A stretch of DNA of 64,000 bases, from assembly GCF_000455205.1 (NCBI RefSeq), contig NZ_AUWQ01000004.1, positions 36,604 through 100,603 on the forward strand, written 5' to 3'. Every line of letters starts with the position of its first letter. Position 1 is the stretch's first letter. The notes under the pieces were generated by a model. The model worked only from the letters and a program-made list of their open reading frames with translations. It searched no databases and was not told where the DNA came from. Position numbers and translations under genes: made by a program. Below, in pieces: positions 10,988-19,173 of this stretch. This DNA comes from Mycobacterium sp. UM_CSW (GTDB lineage Bacteria > Actinomycetota > Actinomycetes > Mycobacteriales > Mycobacteriaceae).

Positions 10988-12212
10988 GCCGGGTGACCGC
11001 CGCGGCGAGCGCGGATTGCTCCCCGCCGAGCTCCGTGCGCGCGATGGTCCGCATGTGCACCTCATCGGGTCCGTCGAAGATCCGCATCGCGCGATGCCAG
11101 GCGTACATCCGGGCCAGCACGGTGTCGTCGCTGACGCCGGCGGCCCCGTGCACCTGGATGGCGCGGTCGATCACGTTGCAGGCCACCTGCGGGGCCACCG
11201 CCTTGATCTGCGAGACCAGCAGGTGGGCGGCCTTGTTGCCGTGCTGATCGATGGTCCAGGCCGCCTTCTCGCACAGCAGTCGGGCCTGGTCGATCTCGTT
11301 GCGGGACTTGGCAATTGCCTCCCGCACCACGCCCTGCTCGGCCAGCGGGCGGCCGAACGCCACCCGGTTGCGCGCCCGGTCGGCCATCAGCGCCAGTGCG
11401 CGTTCGGCGCCGCCCAGCGCGCGCATGCAGTGGTGGATGCGGCCCGGCCCCAGCCGCGCCTGGGCTATCGCGAAGCCGGCCCCTTCCTCGCCGAGCAGGT
11501 TGGTCACCGGAACCCGGACGTTGTCGTAGCTGATCTCGCAGTGCCCGGGCTGGTCCTGGTAGCCGAAGACCGTCGTGGAGCGGACGACGGTCACGCCGGG
11601 CGTATCGATGGGCACCAGCACCATCGACTGCTGCTGGTGGCTGGCCGCGTCCGGGTTGGTCCGGCCCATCACGATGAGGATCTTGCAGCGCGGGTCGGCC
11701 GCCCCGGACGTCCACCACTTGCGGCCGTTGATGACGTAGTCGCCGCCGTCGCGCTCGATGGACGTTTCGATGTTGCGGGCGTCGCTGCTGGCGACCGCGG
11801 GCTCGGTCATCGAGAAGGCGCTGCGGATCTCGCCGGCCAGCAAGGGCTCCAGCCACTGCTTGCGCTGCTCCTCGGTGGCGAACAGGTGCAGGGTCTCCAT
11901 GTTGCCGGTGTCGGGCGCCGCGCAGTTGAGCGACTCGGGTGCGAGCTCGAGGCTCCAGCCGGTCAGCTCGGCCAGCGGAGCGTACTCCAGGTTGGTCAAC
12001 CCCGACTCGGCCGGCAGGAACAGGTTCCACAGGCCCTGTTGTTTGGCCTTGAGCTTCAGTTCCTCGATGACCGGCGGAACCGTGTGGTCATTCGGGCCGG
12101 CCTCGTGACGGTATTTGTCGTATTCGGCCTCGGCCGGGAAGACGTACTCGATCATGAAGTCGGACAGTCGCTTGTGGTAATCGCTGGCTTTGGCCGACAT
12201 CGCGAAGTCCAT
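10980..12212 (-). CDS. fadE2: acyl-CoA dehydrogenase FadE2
   Basis: About 410-aa flavoprotein acyl-CoA dehydrogenase, orthologue of Rv0154c, catalysing alpha,beta-dehydrogenation of an acyl-CoA. Conserved blocks are AFSMTEPAVASSDARNIET (substrate/FAD region), NGRKWWTSGAADPRCKI, AIQVHGAAGVSDDT and the C-terminal RIFDGPDEVHMRTIAR. The start is uncertain: a GTG at 12221 and ATGs at 12212 and 12200 are all in frame, and none has a strong ribosome site. The ATG at 12212 is used. It overlaps ptbB by 8 bp at its 3' end and diverges from the DUF1348 gene. Confidence 0.92.
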   Translation of the reverse strand: MDFAMSAKASDYHKRLSDFMIEYVFPAEAEYDKYRHEAGPNDHTVPPVIEELKLKAKQQGLWNLFLPAESGLTNLEYAPLAELTGWSLELAPESLNCAAPDTGNMETLHLFATEEQRKQWLEPLLAGEIRSAFSMTEPAVASSDARNIETSIERDGGDYVINGRKWWTSGAADPRCKILIVMGRTNPDAASHQQQSMVLVPIDTPGVTVVRSTTVFGYQDQPGHCEISYDNVRVPVTNLLGEEGAGFAIAQARLGPGRIHHCMRALGGAERALALMADRARNRVAFGRPLAEQGVVREAIAKSRNEIDQARLLCEKAAWTIDQHGNKAAHLLVSQIKAVAPQVACNVIDRAIQVHGAAGVSDDTVLARMYAWHRAMRIFDGPDEVHMRTIARTELGGEQSALAAAVTRHG

Positions 12213-12263
12213 GACCGTCACGATAGGACACGTGTCGGGGCACTAAATTTCAGGGCGTCACAC

Positions 12264-12326
12264 CGCCGAGCCTGTAATTCTGCACGGAAAGTATGAGTAG
12301 GCGTCTGCAGATTTACAGGCTCGGCG
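12264..12326 (+). repeat. long near-perfect inverted repeat between divergent genes
   Basis: Arms 12264-12284 and 12306-12326 are 21 bp each with one mismatch; the left arm reads CGCCGAGCCTGTAATTCTGC and so on, and the right arm is its reverse complement apart from one base. The 21-nt loop starts CGGAAAGTATG. It sits between the divergent fadE2 and DUF1348 genes, so it cannot be a terminator for either. It may be a mobile palindromic repeat, or a hairpin in one 5' leader. Confidence 0.8.
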
Positions 12327-12330
12327 CACG

Positions 12331-12801
12331 ATGGACGCCATGACCGAATCACGCCCCCCGTTCCCGCCATTCACCCTCGAGACGGCACTGCAGAAGGTTC
12401 AGGCGGCCGAGGACGCCTGGAACACCCGCGACCCTGAGAAGGTGAGCCTGGCGTACACGCCCGACTCGCAGTGGCGAAACCGCGACGAGCACGTCGTCGG
12501 CCGGGCCGAGATCGTGGCGTTTTTGACCCGCAAGTGGCAGCGCGAACTCGACTACTCGCTGCGCAAGAGCCTGTGGGACTTCCACGACAACCGCATCGCC
12601 GTGCGGTTCCAGTACGAGTGCCATGACCACACCGGCCAGTGGTACCGCAGCTACGGCAACGAGCTGTGGGAGTTCAGCCCGTCGGGACTGATGGCCCGTC
12701 GCGAGGCCAGCATCAACGACGTGCCGATCCAGGAATCCGAGCGCCGGTACTTCGGGCCCCGCCCGGCGTCGCAGCACGGGCAAGATATTCCGCTCTGGTG
12801 A
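12331..12801 (+). CDS. DUF1348 family protein (NTF2-like fold)
   Basis: 156 aa (152 from the alternative ATG at 12340). The sequence carries the DUF1348 pattern: [47 protein letters not shown] and [19 protein letters not shown], ending DIPLW. These proteins have an NTF2/SnoaL-like fold; no enzymatic role is established. It is divergent from fadE2 across the 21-bp inverted repeat and lies upstream of pntAa. No clear ribosome site is visible for either start. Confidence 0.85.
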   Translation: MDAMTESRPPFPPFTLETALQKVQAAEDAWNTRDPEKVSLAYTPDSQWRNRDEHVVGRAEIVAFLTRKWQRELDYSLRKSLWDFHDNRIAVRFQYECHDHTGQWYRSYGNELWEFSPSGLMARREASINDVPIQESERRYFGPRPASQHGQDIPLW

Positions 12802-12859
12802 CTGCGGATAGGGTGTGCTGCGGCAAGCCGAAGACATAAGGGAAGTAGATGTACGCGCC

Positions 12860-13957
12860 ATGACAGATGCGCAGACGACGGTGGGGGTGGTCGCCGAGTC
12901 GGGGACCGAGGAGCGGCGCGTCGCGCTGGTACCGAAGGCGGTCGCGTCGCTGGTCAGTAGCGGTTTGGCGGTGGTGGTCGAGTCCGGTGCGGGCGAACGC
13001 GCGCTGCTGCCCGACGCGCTCTACACCGAGGCGGGGGCCAGCATCGGGGACGCCTGGGCGGCCGACGTCGTCGTCAAGGTCGCACCGCCGACGGCCGAGG
13101 AGGTTGCCCGGCTGCACAGCGGCCAGACCCTGATCGGCTTCCTGGCGCCGCGCAACGCCGACAACGCGATCGGGGCGCTCAAGCAGGCCGGGGTGCAGGC
13201 GTTCGCGCTGGAGGCGATCCCGCGCATCTCGCGCGCCCAGGTGATGGACGCCTTGTCGTCGCAGGCCAACGTGGCCGGGTACAAGGCCGTCCTGTTGGCG
13301 GCCTCGGAATCGACCCGGTTCTTCCCGATGCTGACCACCGCGGCGGGAACCGTGAAGCCGGCCACCGTGCTGGTGCTCGGCGTCGGGGTGGCCGGCCTGC
13401 AGGCGCTGGCGACGGCCAAGCGGCTGGGCGCGCGGACGACCGGCTACGACGTGCGTCCGGAGGTGGCCGACCAGGTGCGTTCGGTGGGCGCGCAGTGGCT
13501 GGACGTCGGGATAGACGCGGCCGGTGAGGGCGGCTACGCCCGCGAGCTGACCGACGAGGAGCGCGCCCAGCAGCAGAAGGCGCTGGAAGATGCGATCGCC
13601 GGATTCGACGTGGTGATCACCACCGCGCTGGTGCCGGGGCGCCCGGCGCCGCGGCTGGTCACCGCGGCCGCGGTGGAGGCGATGAAACCCGGCAGCGTGA
13701 TCGTCGACCTCGCCGGTGAGACCGGCGGCAACTGCGAGCTGACCGAGCCGGGCCGCACCGTGGTCAAGCACGACGTCACCATCGCCTCGCCGCTGAACCT
13801 GCCCGCGACCATGCCGGAGCACGCGAGCGAGCTGTACAGCAAGAACATCACGGCGCTGCTGGACCTGCTGATCAAGGACGGCAAGCTGGCGCCGGACTTC
13901 GACGACGAGGTCATCGCGGACTCGTGTGTGACGCGCCAGCCCGGCGGGGAGGATTAG
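12860..13957 (+). CDS. pntAa: NAD(P) transhydrogenase subunit alpha part 1, PntAa
   Basis: 365-aa soluble NAD(H)-binding component (domain I) of the proton-translocating transhydrogenase, orthologue of Rv0155. It has the start VGVVAESGTEERRVALVP, the Rossmann motif VLGVGVAGLQALATAKRLGA at about 177-196, and the RQD-loop-like region near GYDVRPEVADQV. The complex transfers hydride between NADH and NADP+ at the cytoplasmic membrane. ATG 12860 is chosen over an upstream in-frame start at 12815. It is followed without gap by pntAb. Confidence 0.95.
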   Translation: MTDAQTTVGVVAESGTEERRVALVPKAVASLVSSGLAVVVESGAGERALLPDALYTEAGASIGDAWAADVVVKVAPPTAEEVARLHSGQTLIGFLAPRNADNAIGALKQAGVQAFALEAIPRISRAQVMDALSSQANVAGYKAVLLAASESTRFFPMLTTAAGTVKPATVLVLGVGVAGLQALATAKRLGARTTGYDVRPEVADQVRSVGAQWLDVGIDAAGEGGYARELTDEERAQQQKALEDAIAGFDVVITTALVPGRPAPRLVTAAAVEAMKPGSVIVDLAGETGGNCELTEPGRTVVKHDVTIASPLNLPATMPEHASELYSKNITALLDLLIKDGKLAPDFDDEVIADSCVTRQPGGED

Positions 13958-14293
13958 ATGTACGACGAGCTTTTGGCCAACCTGGCGATCCTGGTGCTGT
14001 CCGGATTCGTCGGGTTCGCGGTGATCTCCAAGGTGCCCAACACGCTGCACACGCCGCTGATGTCGGGCACCAACGCCATCCACGGCATCGTGGTGCTCGG
14101 CGCGCTGGTGGTGTTCGGGGAGGTGGAGCACCCGTCGCTCGCGGTGCAGATCATCCTGTTCGTCGCGGTGGTGTTCGGAACGCTCAACGTCATCGGCGGC
14201 TTCATCGTCACCGACCGGATGCTGGGCATGTTCAAGGGCAAGAAGAAGCCGTCGGCCCAGAAGGCCGACGACGGGGAAGTGGTCGCCAAATGA
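13958..14293 (+). CDS. pntAb: NAD(P) transhydrogenase subunit alpha part 2, PntAb
   Basis: 111-aa membrane subunit, orthologue of Rv0156, with three to four hydrophobic helices (LLANLAILVLSGFVGFAVI, AIHGIVVLGALVVF, VQIILFVAVVFGTLNVIGGF) and the conserved NTLHTPLMSGTNAIHG block. It forms part of the proton channel domain with PntB. Its ATG directly follows the pntAa stop and its own stop overlaps the pntB start (ATGA). Confidence 0.95.
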   Translation: MYDELLANLAILVLSGFVGFAVISKVPNTLHTPLMSGTNAIHGIVVLGALVVFGEVEHPSLAVQIILFVAVVFGTLNVIGGFIVTDRMLGMFKGKKKPSAQKADDGEVVAK

Positions 14294-15714
14294 ACTACCT
14301 GGTGACTGTCCTCTACATCATCTCGTTCTCGCTGTTCATCTACGGGCTGATGGGCCTGACCGGGCCCAAGACCGCGGTGCGCGGCAACCTGATCGCCGCG
14401 GTGGGCATGGCCCTGGCCGTGACGGCGACGCTCATCAAGATCCGGCATACCGACCAATGGGTGCTGATCATCCTCGGGCTGGTGGTGGGCGTCGCGCTCG
14501 GCGTCCCGCCGGCCCGCTACACCAAGATGACCGCCATGCCGCAGCTGGTGGCCTTCTTCAACGGCGTGGGTGGCGGCACCGTCGCGCTCATCGCGCTCGC
14601 GGAATTCATTGAGACCAAAGGCTTTTCGGCCTTCCAGCACGGCGAGTCGCCGACCGTGCACATCGTGGTCGCGTCGCTGTTCGCCGCGATCATCGGGTCG
14701 ATTTCGTTCTGGGGCTCGATCATCGCGTTCGGCAAGCTGCAGGAGATCATCTCCGGATCGCCGATCGGCTTCGGGAAGGCCCAGCAGCCGATCAACCTGC
14801 TGCTGCTGGCCGCCGCGGTCGCCGCGGCCGTGGTGATCGGCCTGCACGCCCATCCCGGCACCGGCGGCGCGCCGCTCTGGTGGATGATCGGCCTGCTCGC
14901 CGCGGCCGGGGTGCTGGGCCTGATGGTCGTGCTGCCCATCGGCGGCGCCGACATGCCGGTGGTCATCTCCCTGCTCAACGCGATGACCGGGCTGTCGGCC
15001 GCCGCGGCCGGTTTGGCGCTGAACAACACCGCGATGATCGTCGCCGGCATGATCGTCGGCGCATCCGGCTCGATCCTGACCAACCTGATGGCCAAGGCCA
15101 TGAACCGCTCCATTCCCGCCATCGTCGCGGGCGGTTTCGGCGGGGGCGGGGTGGCGCCCAGTGGCGACGGCGGCGGCGACAAGCACGTCAAGGCGACGTC
15201 GGCCGCCGATGCGGCGATCCAGATGGCCTACGCCAACCAGGTGATCGTGGTGCCTGGCTACGGCCTGGCCGTGGCGCAGGCCCAGCACGCCGTCAAGGAC
15301 ATGGCCTCGCTGCTGGAGGACAAGGGTGTCGCGGTGAAGTACGCGATCCACCCGGTCGCCGGCCGCATGCCCGGGCACATGAACGTGCTGCTGGCCGAGG
15401 CCGAGGTGGACTACGACGCCATGAAGGACATGGACGACATCAACGACGAGTTCGCGCGCACCGACGTCGCGATCGTCATCGGCGCCAACGACGTCACCAA
15501 CCCGGCGGCCCGCAACGAGGCGTCCAGCCCGATCTATGGCATGCCGATCCTCAACGTGGACAAGGCGAAGTCGGTGATCGTGTTGAAGCGGTCGATGAAC
15601 TCGGGATTCGCGGGCATCGACAACCCGCTGTTCTACGCCGACGGCACGACGATGTTGTTCGGGGACGCGAAGAAGTCGGTGACCGAGGTCGCCGAAGAAT
15701 TAAAGGCGCTCTAG
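14290..15714 (+). CDS. pntB: NAD(P) transhydrogenase subunit beta, PntB
   Basis: 474-aa orthologue of Rv0157. The N-terminal half is a run of transmembrane helices; the C-terminal domain III binds NADP(H), with VPGYGLAVAQAQHAV, HPVAGRMPGHMNVLLAEA, IGANDVTNPAA and the final LFGDAKKSVTEV. ATG 14290 overlaps the pntAb stop by 4 bp (ATGA), which fixes the start against the longer open frame. Its TAG shares the CTAG at 15711-15714 with the stop of the convergent small gene. Confidence 0.95.
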   Translation: MNYLVTVLYIISFSLFIYGLMGLTGPKTAVRGNLIAAVGMALAVTATLIKIRHTDQWVLIILGLVVGVALGVPPARYTKMTAMPQLVAFFNGVGGGTVALIALAEFIETKGFSAFQHGESPTVHIVVASLFAAIIGSISFWGSIIAFGKLQEIISGSPIGFGKAQQPINLLLLAAAVAAAVVIGLHAHPGTGGAPLWWMIGLLAAAGVLGLMVVLPIGGADMPVVISLLNAMTGLSAAAAGLALNNTAMIVAGMIVGASGSILTNLMAKAMNRSIPAIVAGGFGGGGVAPSGDGGGDKHVKATSAADAAIQMAYANQVIVVPGYGLAVAQAQHAVKDMASLLEDKGVAVKYAIHPVAGRMPGHMNVLLAEAEVDYDAMKDMDDINDEFARTDVAIVIGANDVTNPAARNEASSPIYGMPILNVDKAKSVIVLKRSMNSGFAGIDNPLFYADGTTMLFGDAKKSVTEVAEELKAL

Positions 15715-15836
15715 ACGGGCGGGTAGGCCGGCGGCGGGTATCCGTTGCCGTCGACGACGCCGCGCAGACCCCACGGCACGTACTTGAAGAAGAACTCGAT
15801 CTCGTCGCTCATGTCATAGTCCGGACTCGGATCCAT
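15711..15836 (-). CDS. 41-aa conserved small protein, Rv0157A-like
   Basis: The ATG at 15836 (MDPSPDYDMSDEIEFFFKY) has a strong ribosome site, GAGAGGTGGGGAC, directly upstream, and gives 41 residues rich in acids and aromatics with a Pro/Tyr tail (GYPPPAYPPV). A small gene called Rv0157A lies at the matching place in M. tuberculosis. The frame is open further upstream, but those codons cross the TetR promoter. Function unknown. Its stop overlaps the pntB stop by 4 bp. Confidence 0.75.
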   Translation of the reverse strand: MDPSPDYDMSDEIEFFFKYVPWGLRGVVDGNGYPPPAYPPV

Positions 15837-15918
15837 GTCCCCACCTCTCGACTCGCGACCAGTTCGACACACCATCGTAGTCGCAGAGCCGCCGGTGCGA
15901 CAGGCGGCGCTGCCCTTA

Positions 15919-15934
15919 AACTGTCCAACCAGTT
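15919..15934 (+). promoter_or_regulatory. candidate operator upstream of the TetR gene
   Basis: AACTG (15919-15923) and CAGTT (15930-15934) form an inverted repeat with a 6-bp spacer, about 40 bp before the TetR start. Such a dyad between a TetR gene and a divergent gene is a typical autoregulatory site. Confidence 0.35.
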
Positions 15935-15973
15935 GATTGATAGCAGTGAACGATAGAGAGCACTCAGAGACAG

Positions 15974-16597
15974 ATGCCATCCGAGAACGGGCTGACCCGC
16001 CGCGAAGAGTTGTTGGCCGTTGCCACCAAGCTGTTCGCCGCGCGCGGCTATCACGGCACCCGGATGGACGACGTCGCCGACGTGATCGGGCTGAACAAGG
16101 CGACCGTCTACCACTACTACGCCAGCAAGTCGCTGATTCTGTTCGACATTTACCGCCAGGCCGCCGAGGGCACGTTGGCCGCCGTGCACGACGACCCGTC
16201 CTGGACGGCCCGCGAGGCGCTCTACCAGTACACCGTGCGCCTGCTGACCGGGATCGCGGCCAATCCGGAGCGGGCCGCGGTGTACTTCCAGGAGCAGCCG
16301 TACATCACCGAGTGGTTCACCTCCGAGCAGGTCGCCGAGGTCCGCGAGAAGGAGGCCCAGGTCTACGAGCACGTGCACGGGCTCATCGACCGCGGGATCG
16401 CCAGCGGCGAGTTCTACGAATGCGACTCGCACGTGGTGGCGCTGGGCTACATCGGGATGACGCTGGGCAGCTACCGCTGGCTGCGGCCGAGTGGGCGGCG
16501 CACCGCCAAGGAGATCGCCGCGGAGTTCAGCACCGCGCTGCTGCGGGGTTTGATTCGCGACGAGTCGATCCGGCAGCATTCGCCGCTGGGCCCGTAG
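15974..16597 (+). CDS. TetR/AcrR family transcriptional regulator, Rv0158-like
   Basis: 207-aa regulator. The N-terminal helix-turn-helix domain reads AARGYHGTRMDDVADVIGLN followed by KATVYHYYASKSLILF (about 22-58), a strong TetR signature. The remaining helices form a ligand-binding domain whose ligand is unknown. By gene order it is the Rv0158 orthologue. It is divergent from the 41-aa gene, with a dyad at 15919-15934 that may be its own operator. Confidence 0.92.
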   Translation: MPSENGLTRREELLAVATKLFAARGYHGTRMDDVADVIGLNKATVYHYYASKSLILFDIYRQAAEGTLAAVHDDPSWTAREALYQYTVRLLTGIAANPERAAVYFQEQPYITEWFTSEQVAEVREKEAQVYEHVHGLIDRGIASGEFYECDSHVVALGYIGMTLGSYRWLRPSGRRTAKEIAAEFSTALLRGLIRDESIRQHSPLGP

Positions 16598-16605
16598 CCG
16601 GCAGG

Positions 16606-18060
16606 TCAGCCGAAGTTGGGCGGCGGAATCAGCTGCAGCACGCTGCCGGTCGCCCCGCTCAGCAGGGACAGCAGCGTCGTGCTGGACTGGCCGAACGAGA
16701 CGTTCAGGCCCGGATTGATGGACGGCACCCACGGGTAGGTGTCCGGGAAGTACGACGGCGACAGCAGCCCGGCCTCCACCCCGATCTCGACCGCGGCGCC
16801 ATAGGGACCCTGCACCGCGCCCAGGGCGAGGTCGGGGATGACCGTGAACGGGTTCGGTAGGTCGAACAGTCCGGCCGGGGTCGGAATGTTCGCGTAGTTG
16901 GCGCCGGGTCCGTAGTCGCCGTAGCCCAGGTCGACGAGCACCCGCAGATCGGGCTGGAAGATGTCGGCGATCGGGGGGCCGGCATAGGGGATGGCACGGA
17001 TCGGCTCCAGCAGCGGCAGGTTCTGGGTCATCAGCATGTAGTACTGGGTGCTGCCGGTGTAGTCGGGCGACGTGGGTAATGGCACGGCGGTGCCGACCTG
17101 GGTGGCCGTCAAGAGGGGATATTGGCCGTGGACGAAGAAGTAGCCCATGAGCGCATTGAGGTCGGACACGAGGTTGAGCGGGTATTGCGGGGCGTCGGCG
17201 ATGCCGTCGTATTGGTACGTGTAAATCGAGGTCGGGTACGGGGAATTCGGCGGCGTCGCACCGTTGAAAGCCACGTCCAGGAACGGGATGTAGAAGCCGG
17301 GGAAGCGCTCCAGGATGCCGCCGACGGGGTTGTTGGGGTCGCCGATCAGCACAAAGTTCAAGTGGCCCTGATAGGGGGAGCCCGCGGCCATCAGGTTCCT
17401 TATTTCGTTCGTGGCGATCGTGGCGCTTTGCGAGTAGCCGAAAACGACTGCGCTGTTGTTCGGGTTGCTGAGCGTCGAGTTGATCGCGTTGTTCAGCAAC
17501 GTGACGCCCTTGGCGACGGACTGGCCGAACGTCATGTTGCCGAGGTTCGGCGTCACCGGCCAGAACTGCTCGGGCGTGAACAGGCCCTGTGGGATGGCCG
17601 CGGAAAACAGGGGATTTGGCTTTATGTACGCGTTGAACACGCTTGTCACATATTTGGGGTCCGGTATTGGGTTGTTGGTGCCGCCCATGATCAACGCGAA
17701 CATCGGGTCGCCGGGGGAGGCCAGCTGCACCACTGACAGCGGGGTGCCGGTCGGCGAGCCCCCGGAGACGACGGCCGCGTTGGTCGCCTCGGCTTGCGCG
17801 TAGGCGGCGGCCGCGGCCGCCAATGCCTGGGTGAATTGGCTGTGGAAACCCGCCGCCTGCGCAAGGAGCGCCTGGTATTCCGCGCCGTACGCACTGAATA
17901 GGTTCGCGATCGCCGCCGATACCTCGTCCTCGGCCGCCGCCAGCAAACCGGTTGTCCGTGCGGCGGCATTGGTGCCGGCCGCGTTGATCGCCGAACCGAT
18001 GTTGTGTACATCGGCGGCCGTGGAAGCCAAGGTCTCAGGGACAGTAATTAAATCCGACAT
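16606..18060 (-). CDS. PE family protein with PE-PPE alpha/beta hydrolase domain, PE3/PE4-like
   Basis: 484-aa PE protein. PE domain about 1-95 (MSDLITVPETLASTAADV ... EYQALLAQAAGFHSQF), then the PE-PPE serine hydrolase domain with GYSQS at 208-212 (Ser210). The start has a GGAAAGGACGGGGAG ribosome site. In M. tuberculosis two such genes (PE3, PE4; Rv0159c, Rv0160c) lie here; only one is present in this window. Expected to be secreted by an ESX system and act on envelope or host lipid esters. Confidence 0.9.
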   Translation of the reverse strand: MSDLITVPETLASTAADVHNIGSAINAAGTNAAARTTGLLAAAEDEVSAAIANLFSAYGAEYQALLAQAAGFHSQFTQALAAAAAAYAQAEATNAAVVSGGSPTGTPLSVVQLASPGDPMFALIMGGTNNPIPDPKYVTSVFNAYIKPNPLFSAAIPQGLFTPEQFWPVTPNLGNMTFGQSVAKGVTLLNNAINSTLSNPNNSAVVFGYSQSATIATNEIRNLMAAGSPYQGHLNFVLIGDPNNPVGGILERFPGFYIPFLDVAFNGATPPNSPYPTSIYTYQYDGIADAPQYPLNLVSDLNALMGYFFVHGQYPLLTATQVGTAVPLPTSPDYTGSTQYYMLMTQNLPLLEPIRAIPYAGPPIADIFQPDLRVLVDLGYGDYGPGANYANIPTPAGLFDLPNPFTVIPDLALGAVQGPYGAAVEIGVEAGLLSPSYFPDTYPWVPSINPGLNVSFGQSSTTLLSLLSGATGSVLQLIPPPNFG

Positions 18061-18163
18061 CTCCCCGTCCTTTCCCCACGGACGCCATCCCGGCCCAAAG
18101 GGAGTTATCCGCGACCATGGGTATTAGGTATTGACCGAGGGTAGATCTGTCCCGCCGGTAAGT

Positions 18164-18186
18164 TTGGCGTTTTGCGCAAGTTCTAA
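18164..18186 (-). promoter_or_regulatory. second copy of the PE-upstream element
   Basis: TTGGCGTTTTGC (18164-18175) followed by GTTCTAA (18180-18186), the same two blocks seen at 8325-8356. Here the 7-mer overlaps the stop codon of the alpha/beta hydrolase. It lies about 105 bp upstream of the PE gene starting at 18060. Confidence 0.3.
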
Positions 18187-19079
18187 GCGTTCACACGTTT
18201 GAGGTGCCTGTCGAGAAAGGCGAGCTGATCCGCGACGACGCGCTCGAAGGCGTCGCCGACATAGATCTCGAAATGCCCCTCGGGATACATCCGGACCTCC
18301 CCGCGCGGTGCCTTCGCCGCGTAGCGCAGCGTCGGCACCGGGGGAGCCACCGAGTCGGCCTCGCAGACGCAGAACAGGATGGGGCACGCGACCTTCGCGG
18401 CCAGCCGGCCGGGTCGGTAGGCGGCGACCTTCAACGCGAACCGGGCGGCGACCTCGTTGGGCACGGTCTGGCCCTCGGGGACCAGCCTCATGTAGCCGGG
18501 GTAGACGTCGGGCGCGTTCATCAGGGCGACTTCGCCCGGCCTGCCGGCCGCGGGAACCATCACCGGCGACCTGCCGAGCCCGGCCGCGATGAGGTCCCGT
18601 GTGGCCAGTAGGCCGACGCGGCCGAAAATCACCGGGCTCAGCGTGCGCGCGGATGCGATGCCGTCAGTAAACGGGCACTGGGCCACGGCGGCCTTGATGC
18701 CCGGCACCCTGGCCGCCGTCGCGATCACGTGTCCGCCGCCAAAAGAGGTGCCCCACACGCCGATTCGATCGTGATCGACGCCGTCAAGGGTGTGGGCGTG
18801 GCCGACCGCGGCCGCCCAGTCCGCGAGCTGCATCCCGATGTCGAGCAGTTGTCGCGGCCGGCCTTCGCTGTCGCCGAAGTTGCGGTAGTCGAACACCAGG
18901 CAGGCGTAGCCGGCTGCGCTGAAGCGTTCGGCATAGGCGTCCAGCCGCATGGTCCGCACCGCACCCAGGCCGTGCGCCATCACCAGCAGCGGCGCGGCGC
19001 CACCGCCGTCCGGCCGGTAGAGCCACGCGCTGATCCGGTCGGCACCGGACCGGAATTGGACGTCCTCGCGTTGCGCCAT
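18183..19079 (-). CDS. alpha/beta hydrolase
   Basis: 298-aa hydrolase with the oxyanion region VMAHGLGAVRTMRLDAYAE, the nucleophile elbow GTSFGGGHVI, and a C-terminal EGHFEIYVGDAFE with the likely catalytic His. The nearest general group is the DLH/X-Pro dipeptidyl-peptidase-like hydrolases; the substrate is unknown. ATG 19079 (MAQREDVQFRSG) is chosen; an ATG at 19091 is also possible, while the much longer open frame to 19391 would run across the divergent gene. Not in M. tuberculosis synteny, so it marks the start of the inserted block. Confidence 0.85.
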   Translation of the reverse strand: MAQREDVQFRSGADRISAWLYRPDGGGAAPLLVMAHGLGAVRTMRLDAYAERFSAAGYACLVFDYRNFGDSEGRPRQLLDIGMQLADWAAAVGHAHTLDGVDHDRIGVWGTSFGGGHVIATAARVPGIKAAVAQCPFTDGIASARTLSPVIFGRVGLLATRDLIAAGLGRSPVMVPAAGRPGEVALMNAPDVYPGYMRLVPEGQTVPNEVAARFALKVAAYRPGRLAAKVACPILFCVCEADSVAPPVPTLRYAAKAPRGEVRMYPEGHFEIYVGDAFERVVADQLAFLDRHLKRVNA

Positions 19080-19136
19080 GAGCGTTTCCATTCTGCCCCG
19101 GCGCCGTAGGCGTCGCAGAAGTTGTGGACTACTGTC

Positions 19137-19150
19137 TAGAAACGTTTCGA
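19137..19150 (+). promoter_or_regulatory. palindrome in the divergent promoter region
   Basis: GAAACGTTTC (19139-19148) is a perfect 10-bp palindrome inside T-N2-AAACGTTT-N2-A, between the hydrolase and the reductase genes. The layout is close to, but not the same as, the KstR cholesterol-regulon site (TNNAACNNGTTNNA). A TetR-type operator is likely; its regulator is not identifiable here. Confidence 0.4.
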
Positions 19151-19173
19151 GCGTTCGAGGGACGGAGACTCTC

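Noticed and set aside
10260-12296. 678-codon plus-strand frame opposite ptbB and fadE2
   Set aside because: A shadow of two well-recognised minus-strand genes; low-complexity Arg/Ser composition.
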